This document shows, piece after piece, positions 46,801 through 57,229 of a stretch of 64,000 bases of DNA. Each line of letters begins with the position of its first letter. Position 1 is the stretch's first letter. The DNA comes from Botrytis cinerea B05.10 (Eukaryota > Ascomycota > Leotiomycetes > Helotiales > Sclerotiniaceae): the NCBI RefSeq assembly GCF_000143535.2, contig NC_037318.1:2232001-2296000 (forward strand), read 5' to 3'. Below the pieces are notes generated by a model that searched no databases, was not told where the DNA came from, and saw only the letters and a program-made list of their open reading frames with translations. Made by a program: the position numbers and the translations under genes.

Positions 46801-48268
46801 ATGTAGAGAAGCTGTGAGAACGAACGCTCTAATCTTTGGGGTGCATGCAAGAAGTGCAACTGGCTTCTAGCATATTTGATACCGGTGCGGAGGCCATGCG
46901 AAAGCACAAAATAGAACAGGATGGACAGGGCAGAAATGGTTGATAATTTGGGTCGAATTATTTTTTATCGGTGAGGATTTGTTTGTTTGACTTGCAAGAT
47001 TTTCTGGATTAGATTTGATGTTGGAAGTTGGAAGGTTGGAAGGGTGACGAGGAGCCTTCTTGGACTTCCCGTCGTGTCCGTATGATTACAAACACTATCG
47101 TGGTGGCACCATGAGAGGATTGACCCAAAATCCTGAGAGGATCTGAGATGATAGTAAAGTTCCAGCGAATTGTTCAGTATAGCATCAAAGAACTCTTGTG
47201 GACGAATGTTAGAAGTAAAGAAGGGATGAAGTTGGTAGGAAAAATAATATGTATGTAAAGTATACAAAGGAGCCTGCATGTCTTTGCTCTTTCATTGTTA
47301 ACCAGAGAAAATCTAAATGTATCTTTCTTCTGAATTTTGAACAGTAGGTAGTATCGTCGGGTAGTCTTATTGGAGACTCTCCAAATAGAAAAAAAGTTGA
47401 TTTCTTGTTTTGTTACTGTGGTCGAGTCTCTGTGACTTCTAAGTGTCAAAAATACAGCCTAACGTCATGGAATCACGTTTTCGAAGCTAGTTAGACTGTT
47501 ATGTAGACATGTTTGGTACAAAAAGCGAATATAGAAGGAGCTTGAATAGTACGCATTTAACAGGTGATAGGTGCCAAGTTGACAATTTAGTCTCCTTCAA
47601 CAACAGGGTTTCGACTAGTGTATGGCGGCTTAGTCTATAGGAACGGGTGGTTTTGGGTTTAGGATTATCTTAATAGAGAATCGACATTGTATTTTAAAGT
47701 TGTACTTGCAAGTCTAGGCTGTGTCTGATAGCTAATATCGTCGGGTTGCCTCAGTTCCAGATATTTCAACATTGAAAAGATCAAATTCACATGCTGATGC
47801 TATCATCAACTTTCTGCAGTGTATAAATATCAAATGGAGACAGTTCAGCCATAGATTAATGCGATATACTCTAATTAGACACTTTCTTTGACATTAGTTG
47901 TTCACTTGGAGAGATACAACTGTGTACATCACTTGAGACAGGTGAGGTGATGACTCATGGACTTTTACTTGGACTAAGAGCTTCACGAATACCGTTTTAT
48001 CAAATAAAGACATGAGAATGAGTGGTGTGGAGTATTATTATTGATGCTAGGTATGACAGTAATGCCCAAGAACTGATGATCGTATTCAACCAAGAGAATA
48101 TCCATGAAGCTACACCATGGAATGCTTCTATCGTACGTGGGCTATTCTAGAAAATCCAAGCTTTGTATCTATGACCATCTTACCACACCCCTGGAAACGA
48201 ATGAATCAACCCTGAGAGTGCCACCAAAGAGCGATGCACAATCTAGAGTACGCTTCCCGTTGACATAA
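43806..48268. other. 4.5-kb intergenic region without supported genes
   Basis: Base composition is normal for the gene block, unlike the AT-rich isochore. All frames are short, often on both strands, without family motifs or coherent splicing. A TACCTAGGT word at 44,803, a short GATA tandem just before it, and T-rich runs after the KAP95 stop are the only visible features. It could contain a non-coding RNA gene or a poorly conserved small gene, but nothing supports one directly. Confidence 0.45.
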
Positions 48269-49411
48269 TTAAAGCCCGCATTTGTCACAAGCTTCAAAAT
48301 TGCACTGAATGCAAGGGTACTTTCCTTCATACTCACCGATTCGCTTGGAGCATTCGTGCCAGTGTTTATCCGAATTGTCTCCGAACGTTCCGTGGTATTT
48401 TTGCTTTTGTCCGCTCTTCTTTGAGATTAATTTCATGACGTTATTAATCTTGGCAGCATTCGCCTTTAAGCCTCCAGCTGCCTTCCATGTAAATCTCGCT
48501 TCAGCAACAACGTCATCTGAATATACTCCATTGCCCATGGGATAGGTTCTCTTGGAAGGTGCATCAAAGATGGAACTGACGCCACCCATGAGCTTGCACA
48601 GACTGTCATCGGAGTCCTTCATGAATGACTCGCTATCGGAGGGGATATCGATAACAACAAACTCGAGGAGCTGTTTGGCACTAAAAGTAAGAGATATTGT
48701 AGTTAGCGTAGATCACGAAACAGATTCTCCGGGTACGTTGGTTTTTTTTGCTTACTGTCTTAAAAACTGCAAAATCAAAGCGACCTGAAATTTTGTGGTT
48801 TGGCGGGTGAACAGTCCTCTGATAACACGCAAGTACTTCAGCTGACCCGCAAGCTGAACGAAGTATTGATTCAACTCGTGTGTCTTGCCTATCATCATAT
48901 GCTTCTTCAATTTGGCTACCAATGGTTTTTTGTTGGTCTCACTAACAGCTATCAGTTCACTATGCATAGCATAAATTACCTAAGTTGATGCTGGAAGTGC
49001 TCACCTTAATCTCAAATCAAGATGTGTGATATTCAGCACAGTAAAATATCTTCCAAGTCCGAAGGGCTCGCAAACAAATTGTGGCCGAGGTCTGTTTTCA
49101 AAGCCTTTTCCCTGGAGAAATTCTTCGGGGGCCAATTGAGGGAACTTATCAACAGAATTGTGGTCCAGCTTGGCTTTTCGGACGTTTTTGGTGAAGTAAT
49201 CGACGGCGTACAAGAGGGTCATCATTTCTGCTTCGGTATCAAAGGCTTTAATGATATCGGGGCGATTCGGGAAGCACATGTCATTACATGTCAAGACAAG
49301 CTTTATAATCATCAAGATAACGACGGCAGGTAACTTGCCGACGAATGATGGCTTTAGATGGCCATAGTTTGCCAATAGCTCGCAGACATTATCCTTCTTT
49401 GCGGGCTCCAT
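48269..49411 (-). CDS. Hypothetical protein with Cys/His-rich C-terminus
   Basis: Three exons on the minus strand are inferred (49,411-49,005; 48,959-48,756; 48,680-48,269), giving 340 aa. The intron 1 acceptor at 48,961-48,960 is the only one that keeps frame (LRL-SELIAVSE); intron 1 is just 45 bp and intron 2 is 75 bp. I do not recognise a family. The N-terminal two thirds looks like a helical globular domain (ILMIIKLVLTCNDMCF, HELNQYFVQLAGQLKYL). The last 40 residues hold H-W-H-E-C...C-I-Q-C...C-D-K-C, which could bind zinc in a treble-clef or ZZ-like way. A fungal-specific protein is likely. No signal peptide is evident. Confidence 0.65.
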
Positions 49412-51564
49412 TGTGGTGTTCTACTTTGTGGCAGGTCACTGATCGAGGTTCAAGAAGGGCTGGAAATAAAGGAAGCCGGCAGACCAAGTGCTTGATGTAA
49501 AGGGATTAAGACAAATCAAATCAGTCAAAAAATTTCTAAAGTCTAATGAGGGGAAAACCTGTCCCCCCCCCTGAATCTAGAACCCACTTTAAGAACTTAC
49601 TAGTCCCAGATCCGAGCCAATCACTGGCTCTGACAACAAAACTATTCACTACAACTCTTTCATGGAGCCTTAATTTGCTCAGCCAACCTAACAAAATAAC
49701 AAAATCATATGTCAAAGCACTCTGAAACTTCATTGTTTAAATCAATATCTTCTATCAGCCTCGGTTTCCCAACCGTTGAGAGCCACTAGCCAAAGCTCAC
49801 CAGATTGGAAGTAATTTCCTCTCCTTCATTCAATTTGATAGCTTGGCAGTCACTAGTCAACTTTAATATCATCGTCAATCATAGTAGTCGAGTGAAACTA
49901 GGGGAAATCTCGCATTTCTCGCAATTCTCGTGCCTTGATCCCACTGACTTGACATATGCCGGGCAGGTTTTCAAAGCTACATATATATAGACTGACTTGT
50001 TGACTTCATGGACTTCAGTACCCCGAAATGACCTAAGTACATATGAATTAGTCACTTATGGGAGAAAAGCATTTGGATATTAGGCAGACAAGAAGCGTGA
50101 GGATTTGAAGGAGTGAATAGGAAACGTGGCTCTCAACAGATTAATCATCATTTGACTGGAGGTATCAGAATGCAATGACATGGTAAAAGGTAGAGTGAGG
50201 AAAGATATGAAAATGAAGAGAATGCTGGAAGGATAACCCAGAGATATGCACCGGGTCAATAGCAGGAGCTTCTGAGATCACTAGCTACCAATTAGTCCAG
50301 GCTTTCTACTGCAGTGGTGGCGGAAGGAAGTTCTCAGGCCCCGGATTGAGCTGTTACCTGGTGTATCTATGGAATTGTTGTCTTCTAGGTCTTATTATAT
50401 CTAGCCGCAATAGTAAAAACAGCTTAGGCCCACCAGTGTCATCAGCATCCGTAGATATCCACTGTCCGATATCCGCAATAGTTCAGAGGCTGCGATCTCT
50501 CAAATCCTGGTATTCAATGTATTCTATGAGCGGCTATTACTTCAATTATCTTCTATCTTGGACGTGGAAAGTCCGGAAGAGACTTCTTGATATATCCAAC
50601 TTGTGGTTTGCTCACTGTACCGACACTACCGGCGGTACCAAGCCATAACATCGCCCCTCATATAGCTCCAAGACCCTGGAATCTGCACGATTGCACCACC
50701 ATACAGTCAAGGTTAGCCACACAAGTGGTGATACATCGCTCTAATCCCTTGTATCTTCTCTTTAGTTCGGAATGTCATTTGGAACTTTCTGCAGCCATAG
50801 ACACACAATTCTGTGTTATATCTCTTACGCTTGGATTGCAGATAAAAGCCCCCGCTAACGCAGCACTGTATCTAATTCTTCAAAGGGCCTCGAAGCCTAT
50901 CTTTGATTCTATCTACAAAAATGTCATTACTCTCTACTCACACTTAAGCAGCAAATATTCTGAGTCTAAGAGTCCATAAAAAGTTTGGAGCCTTTTCTAA
51001 TTTAAGCATTTGATTCTAGTGCCCTTTACCTTCTCTATCGCCCAATTCTTCAGCATTTAGTCCCATTTCAGCCACTCCCATAGCTTCGAAGTATTTCTAC
51101 AATTTTTTTTTTTTACAAAGAACCGACATTTTCTTTTCAATTTACATATACCACACTCTATGCTGAGTGCCTGATCCTTCATTTTATTCACCTTGACTCA
51201 GCTACTCAGAAAATCTTGGAATTCCATTTCCACTGGCCCCAAATGCACTAAATATCTTCTTTGTGACCTCTCTATACACAAAGTAGCATTGTCTCTACGG
51301 CCTGGTGCCTACCTAGCTGGAGGTGCCTAGTAATTCTCTCTCTTACATTCATCGCTCTCACTCTCATTACTTCACAGTTGCCTAATATTTGAGATATATG
51401 GAAGAGTTGGCAATAGCGATTACATCAGTTTGGCACTACATACTTTAAAGTGGCTTATCTCCATTGATAGAAACAAAATCATTCCTTGAAACTTGCCCCT
51501 AACAATACCGTCTGAATATTGCCCACTTCCACGTTAAGCCGCTGTAAAGAACCTTACGTTCACA
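49412..51564. other. Intergenic region between two minus-strand genes
   Basis: The left part contains the promoter of the 340-aa gene; the right part is the 3' side of the next gene. Frames at 50,346-50,979 (+) are open for up to 130 codons but lack family features and have poor codon context. No RNA gene or repeat was seen, apart from a C run at 49,563 and a T run at 51,103. Confidence 0.5.
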
Positions 51565-53715
51565 TCAAATAACCTCGAAAGATTGTTCATTCCATCCATA
51601 AACCCTCTTCAATCGACTAGCAAACATGACCAACTTCCATCCTTCAATCTCAGACTTGTGGGGTCGGTGAAACGTGATGCACTTTTCACGACCTACATCC
51701 TTCGTTACTGGATAGAAAGTGTATACTGATCCGAATTTTGGAATGACAGAGAACCCTAAATCGACCATTGCAGTTTCGAACGAAATCCAGCTAATTGAAC
51801 CACGAGCTTCAGACTTGGCGAACATGGTGGAGAAGACCTGCGCCGTGTTTTTGTTGACTTTGAATACCCGAGACAACTCCATGGTTTCTGCTTGTGTAAA
51901 TTCAGTATTTTCTTGGGTAATGTTATATGGAGAGACATCTGTGGGTCGCGTCTTGTCCTTTTGTCTTCGTTGCTGAATGAGGACACCTGGTACCACATTC
52001 TCGTAAGTGGGATCTTCAAAAGTTTTAGGAGGCTTTTTCCCAATCTGTGCCACTCTATTTTTTTGTTGTTCATAGTGAGTTTGAATCTGAGAAACACAAT
52101 TGTCAACAAGATCCTGGTATAGAAATCCCGTTCTTGTGCCCATATGTTCCGCTGTAAATTGATCTAGAGCATCAATAGCGCCTTCGGTCATTCCTGGTTC
52201 AAGAAGGTTTTCCATGGGTACTGCGAATTTCGAAAGATCAAGCTGATGCTTTAATGGTTCAAGCTCGCCCAACAACTTCTTGAGTCTTGATGCATATATC
52301 TGTCCTCTTCTAGCATTTTTTGGTGGCAGAGTAACGGCCGCAGAAAGATTTTCAACAAAACTGACGATAACCACCAGGTCACCAAAAGCGTCCAAAACAT
52401 CATCGTGCAATTCAGATCGCTGGATGGGATGAAGACGATAAAGATCATCTAATTTCTTGATCCAAGGATGTGCGTTGGTGACGTCAATTCCAGGGGAGCA
52501 GAGACGGAGTATGTAAGAAAGTTGTGGGTTCTCTCTTGTTAGAAGCTCTGGATCTTGCTTGAGTGATACTCGTGCAAATCCATCATCGTACTTTCCTGAG
52601 ATGCGTTTGAAGTACTTTGTACCTATTCCCAAGGCTGCATATCGTTTTAAAACTTTCTGTAACCTATAGAACTCAAGATGAGCTACGTTTGATGCTTCCT
52701 GAAGCAAAATTGTACTGGCAATTTTATCGTCAGGCTTCTCTGCTAGAAGTTGAAGAAGGCGATGCATGTAATCCCAGGTTGCGGCTCCAGTAGCCATATT
52801 GTGTATCAATTCGAAGATCGACGTATTGATGTATTTATCGGCCAGCCAGGGGAGGATTCGTCCCTTCTCATCAGGTATAAGTTCCGGTCGACTGAAGTAC
52901 CAGACATTGACCATGTGTTGAAGAATAACTGATTCAGAGCAACACAGAACCAGATAATCGCCCACGGCGGTTTTTTGGGCGAGTGAATTGTTAATCATGT
53001 CGTCTAGCGAAAGCTTCTCCCGACAGTGAACGATGGAAAGGTTTGAAAGAGCAGATATAACTGCCTCATTTGACTTTTTTGGCCGTGTTTCTGTAGATTT
53101 GGTAGTAGATCCGACATCCAGAATGTCCGTAACTAATACATTCAGGTGCATTAGGGTATGCAGCTGTCTGGTGAGAACGAATTCGCCAACCTCTTGAGAA
53201 ACAACAGCTTTTCCTTTAATCGCAAAGGCGAGTTTGGTTGTAACTTCGTGATAATCAGCAGCGGTGGCTGTTTTCAATGACTGACCATAGGACTCGTCGT
53301 CGTAAAAACGAGTGAAACAGTATTTGAAATCGTGAGTATGGCGAAGGTTCTTGTCGCGCATACTCTCCAAGATGAAAATACAATCTCCCGGTCCATCGTG
53401 AACGCCCACTCTGTACTGATGCAGGAGAGATGTTGTAGCTCGGTGTCTCAGATGATCAAGCAGATATTCAGGTTCTGTAGTTATGTCATGTAGATTCATC
53501 TCGGGGATTATCTTCCAAGGGGCGCCTATTGACTGATCTTGTGAGTGCTTCAAGTATCCGCCATCTACAACACCATCTTTAAAAACCTTCACTCGCTGAC
53601 TCTGATCAAAGTTTCGCCAAATCTGTTCGATTTTCGGTCCATGCAGCTTGTACTTTCTTGCAAGATCGGCATGCTGAGTCTTGGTGACTTGAGCGTGGTC
53701 TGCCTCATTTTCCAT
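51565..53715 (-). CDS. Large fungal protein with HicA-like C-terminal domain (ipa-protein-like)
   Basis: A single-exon frame opens at 53,835 (756 aa). I prefer the second in-frame Met at 53,715 (MENEADHAQVTK), giving 716 aa, since the first 40 residues look like translated leader. The body is mostly helical and charged, with no motif I can name, and resembles the large fungal proteins annotated as 'ipa protein'. The last 75 residues (about 642-716) read FETAMVDLGFSVIPKFGS, then a Y-x-F strand, then ITFHRPHKSEIEG and a final helix. This L-G-F...G-S-x-x-x-F...H-x-P-H pattern matches the double-stranded-RNA-binding-like fold of HicA mRNA interferases, with His in the right area. Whether it cleaves RNA is unknown. 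Confidence 0.72.
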   Translation of the reverse strand: MENEADHAQVTKTQHADLARKYKLHGPKIEQIWRNFDQSQRVKVFKDGVVDGGYLKHSQDQSIGAPWKIIPEMNLHDITTEPEYLLDHLRHRATTSLLHQYRVGVHDGPGDCIFILESMRDKNLRHTHDFKYCFTRFYDDESYGQSLKTATAADYHEVTTKLAFAIKGKAVVSQEVGEFVLTRQLHTLMHLNVLVTDILDVGSTTKSTETRPKKSNEAVISALSNLSIVHCREKLSLDDMINNSLAQKTAVGDYLVLCCSESVILQHMVNVWYFSRPELIPDEKGRILPWLADKYINTSIFELIHNMATGAATWDYMHRLLQLLAEKPDDKIASTILLQEASNVAHLEFYRLQKVLKRYAALGIGTKYFKRISGKYDDGFARVSLKQDPELLTRENPQLSYILRLCSPGIDVTNAHPWIKKLDDLYRLHPIQRSELHDDVLDAFGDLVVIVSFVENLSAAVTLPPKNARRGQIYASRLKKLLGELEPLKHQLDLSKFAVPMENLLEPGMTEGAIDALDQFTAEHMGTRTGFLYQDLVDNCVSQIQTHYEQQKNRVAQIGKKPPKTFEDPTYENVVPGVLIQQRRQKDKTRPTDVSPYNITQENTEFTQAETMELSRVFKVNKNTAQVFSTMFAKSEARGSISWISFETAMVDLGFSVIPKFGSVYTFYPVTKDVGREKCITFHRPHKSEIEGWKLVMFASRLKRVYGWNEQSFEVI

Positions 53716-55251
53716 GGTCAGAGATGCGAGAAACCCCGGTTTCAGGTGGTTGATTGTCGGAGTTGAAGTCGAAAAGCAGAAACAAGTTACTTTCTTGTGT
53801 TTGTATGCAGTGTGGGGCATGGGGAAACCATACATTTAGCAATTTCTCTAAATAGGGGAGGCACCCAATTAGCGCCAGGAGCGATCTGATTGTACTGCGT
53901 TCATTCAAGTCATTCTACGATTTGATGAGAGTGATGGGGTACAATAAGCAAAAAAGCGTCTTGTACATTCAAGAAAGATCTAGCAAATTGCAGTGAATTC
54001 TCAATACAAAGAACTCACAATAATGAATTTGTGAGTTTTGGAGGACGAATTACAAACCTGTCCTTAATGAGAATCCAGAAATACTCGAAGCAAGTTTCGT
54101 CTTACCGCGATTTATACATCGAGCTCAGGTGCATACTTGATTATCCCTCTGCAAAATTTCGAGCCATGCCTCTTTCCTACGATATTTGACGGGTTTTGGG
54201 CTCCGGAGCATCTCTATCTATGTTGTTGCAGTGTCAATTCGTTTGATTCGGAGCACTCTTGACTCAATTTGCTCGTAGGGTTGCCAAATAAAAAACGAAG
54301 GCTCCATGGATGATTGAGTGAGGAAGAGGTCAGGCAGGTTAGCTATTTACAGATTTCGGCCCCAAACGGGTGATTGCGAGACTTTCTCACGTGAAACTCT
54401 GCAATACGGGCACGTGATCGTCCATTGCGCACAACTGTCTTGGTATGGTCCGTCTTTAGTATGAAGAAGAAACGGGAGAGCAATGCCGTGCACTTGATTC
54501 TGAGAATGCATAGGCAAGATTGATATAGATTCTCGATGTCTCGCTTTCATTGTGGGAGGGAAAAATGGATGGCAGGGAGTTACCTCAGAGTGATCAAGAA
54601 CACACTGATACAGACACCTATTGAGGCATTCGTTAATCTGCTGGATGGCAACGACTTCTTTCAAGAGCCGCCATATATTTACTATACTTCCCTTGCAACA
54701 TAAGAGCACTCACTACCTATACGGATGTCCTGGACTGTGATGTTGTGATGTCTTACCGTTTCTAGTAGTAAGTCCTTGGTATCCATGGGCCAATCTGGTA
54801 GAGAATATGTGGAAGTGCCGTGGCTTCTCTATATAACACATCGAAACTGGAGGTTCCTTTTCCTTGCACACAACCATTGACCATCTCTTCCTCTTCGTTC
54901 GTATAGAATGAATACTGTTGTGTTGTATGTTGGATTGTTAATTTTGGCTGATGATTGACGAGGCTGTAGAATTTCCCCACACAAATGCTCGCTTAAAAAT
55001 GGAAATTCTTGGCACACACAATGAGCGCTGAGGTCCTTCAACACACGACGACGAGTTTGATTACATAGGAAAGTCAAATCTTTACAACTGTACGTATAAC
55101 ATCAAAAAAACATATCCGATCGCCGCGAAACTTTCTGCCGGACAGATAGCTCGAATCGTTGACTGACGAATTTTGCTTGCAATAGAACAACCTCCACTTC
55201 CTCATTTAATACCTCCCCTCACTTCTCGACGAAGGTCAGACTACAGCAATC
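53716..55251. other. Divergent intergenic region, ipa-like gene to EGD1
   Basis: It holds the promoters of two divergent genes. Minus-strand frames at 54,347-54,709 and 54,762-55,077 show no recognisable content; a small spliced gene near 54,600 cannot be excluded. C/T-rich sequence precedes the EGD1 ATG. Confidence 0.5.
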
Positions 55252-56066
55252 ATGGATATGGAAAAGTTGAAGAGAATGCAGGCCAGAGGTGGTGTCAGAA
55301 CTGGTGAGTTTAATTCCGGCGAATACCGCAGAGGACGCGAATGGCAGCAAGATTGGAGAGCTTGAGATGGGATATTTTGAAAGATGGAGGGGTTGGAATG
55401 CTGGCTGGCTGTGCTATACAGTTTTTACCAGTATCTGAACGATTGAAAGCTAACATGTGGCCGAAGGGTACGTGATAGAATCCTCATTTTCATGCGATTT
55501 ATGATCTACGAACACGATTTCCGAGCTCTACGACTTTGAGGGAAGCGCATAGCGGGGTAGCATCGGCATGCTAACAAATACAATAGTGGAAAGGGTACAC
55601 CAAGAAGAAAGGTCAAGAATGTTCACAAGAGCACCGGAATGGACGACAAGAAGTTACAGACCTCCCTCAAGAAGCTTAACGTTCAACCTATCCAAGCTAT
55701 CGAGGAGGTAAACATGTTCAAGTCCGACGGAAATGTTATCCACTTCGCTGCACCAAAGGGTACTTTCACCTCACAATACGAGCTGCTGGAATGATACTAA
55801 CCTTCTAATGAATAGTTCACGCCGCTGTTCCATCCAACACCTTCGCCATCTACGGTAACGGCGAAGACAAAGAGCTCACCGAGCTCGTCCCAGGTATCCT
55901 CAACCAACTCGGCCCAGATTCCCTTGCTTCCCTCCGCAAGCTTGCCGAGAGCTACCAATCGATGCAAAAGGCAGAGGGTGGTGAGGACAAGAAGGACGAT
56001 GATGAGGATGATGATGATATCCCAGACTTGGTTGAGGGTGAGAACTTTGAGGACAAGGTCGAATAA
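55252..56066 (+). CDS. EGD1: Nascent polypeptide-associated complex subunit beta
   Basis: The exons are 55,252-55,303, a single G at 55,467, 55,587-55,759 and 55,816-56,066, giving 158 aa. NAC-beta binds the ribosome exit tunnel with NAC-alpha and shields new chains. The family's N-terminal ribosome-binding motif here reads [17 protein letters not shown]; it comes out in frame only with the one-base exon. Intron 1 (55,304-55,466; donor GTGAGT, branch GCTAAC, acceptor AAG) and intron 2 (55,468-55,586; donor GTACGT, branch GCTAAC, acceptor TAG) each have full signals. The NAC domain follows ([52 protein letters not shown]), then an acidic tail [15 protein letters not shown]. Length is normal. 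The rest of the gene model is secure. Confidence 0.92.
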
Positions 56067-56608
56067 GTTTTCCGCACGCAAGGCAAAGTCAATTAGGAAT
56101 GATATTAGAGAACTGGTGACAGCATGGATATGGGAATGATCATAATCCTCTTTCTGGCTATGTTACGGCACCTCACTGCATGAATATAAAGTTTCAGGTA
56201 GTCTGAAGGTTACTTAGCTGTACAAAATCATACTACACATCAAGTCCTTCTATATTAAATATCATTCTTATCGGATCAAAAGCGTCAAGATTCTAGCGTA
56301 TTCATTTGAAGGATGACAGGATCTCACTTTTTCTTCTGATCAATAAATCATATCCAGACGACTCAACGGAGTAGGCACGTGTGGTTTTAAATAAGTGACG
56401 CCTTACAATCTTTAGTGTTTCAACGAGGTATCGAGCTACTTTCTGAGCCGTGCGACGCTGTTGCAAGGAAATGGTCATCAAATTCCTTTCATGTCATGCA
56501 GAAACTTGTGCTTGTAAATCAACAAGATCACACTTGATTTTAGCTAATAACATGCGCCAGTAGTGACTGGATAATGCCCCTTTTCAATACCATCTCAGTT
56601 TCTCGTGC
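56067..56608. other. Intergenic region, EGD1 to small hypothetical gene
   Basis: Convergent 3' ends. No coding or RNA signal was seen. Confidence 0.5.
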
Positions 56609-57229
56609 CTAGTCCACGCTCTCCACATCTCTAGTTGCTTCATTGCTTCTATCCTCTATTCTCATTCTTCCATCCTCCTGATCGCCACCTTGAATTCTAG
56701 CGTGATCAGATCCACCCGAGACCTTGCTACTCACTTCCGCGATCTTTATCGCCGTTGGACCTGGAACACCACCTTCGTGAATCGGTCTCATAGCTGTTGC
56801 ATCTTGTTCCGACTTCTTTCCTCCCTCTCCCTTTCTATTCTTCTTGACTCTAGCTCCAAGGCTCAACTCACCCATCCTCTCTTGCCAGGTCGTTTCTTTC
56901 CTCCACATATTCCCCAATTCCTCTTTCCCCCTGGATTCCCCATTTTTCTCTTGCTCATGTCCCATCACCTCAAAAATCGTGATCCTCTTCACACCGCCCC
57001 CCCTGTACAACCCTGGCCCTAATGCGGTTCCATACATATTTCCCTTCATCGAATTGATGGTGCTGCTCATATTGCCGATTTCTTCTTCATTCTTCTTGGT
57101 GCGTTTCTTCATGGCGCATACTTGGTAAGTACTGTTTAGACTGAGAATGAGGGAGAACGAGGTCAGGATTTTATGGGTGTAGTGGACGAAATGGGGGTAG
57201 CGGGAAAGGAGCTGGGTAGGCGAGGCCAT
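56609..57229 (-). CDS. Small hypothetical protein, possibly membrane-anchored
   Basis: A single-exon frame of 206 codons on the minus strand with no competing spliced model. Residues 18-36 (HKILTSFSLILSLNSTYQV) form one moderately hydrophobic helix near the N-terminus, which could be a signal anchor. The remainder is charged and Gly-rich (many Lys, Glu, Arg), including GTALGPGLYRGGGVKRITIFE near residue 66, and is probably disordered. No family was recognised. The frame is long enough to be real in this base composition, but a non-coding origin is possible, since the plus strand is also open over parts of it. Confidence 0.5.
   Translation of the reverse strand: MASPTQLLSRYPHFVHYTHKILTSFSLILSLNSTYQVCAMKKRTKKNEEEIGNMSSTINSMKGNMYGTALGPGLYRGGGVKRITIFEVMGHEQEKNGESRGKEELGNMWRKETTWQERMGELSLGARVKKNRKGEGGKKSEQDATAMRPIHEGGVPGPTAIKIAEVSSKVSGGSDHARIQGGDQEDGRMRIEDRSNEATRDVESVD

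Noticed and set aside
50346..50979. Two plus-strand ORFs of 100-130 codons
   Set aside because: No recognisable domain and no splice structure joining them.
54347..54709. 120-codon minus-strand ORF
   Set aside because: No motif and a doubtful start; a small spliced gene is possible but not supported.
55304..55586. snoRNA in the EGD1 or RPL24 introns
   Set aside because: I looked for C/D and H/ACA boxes in these larger introns and found no convincing pair.
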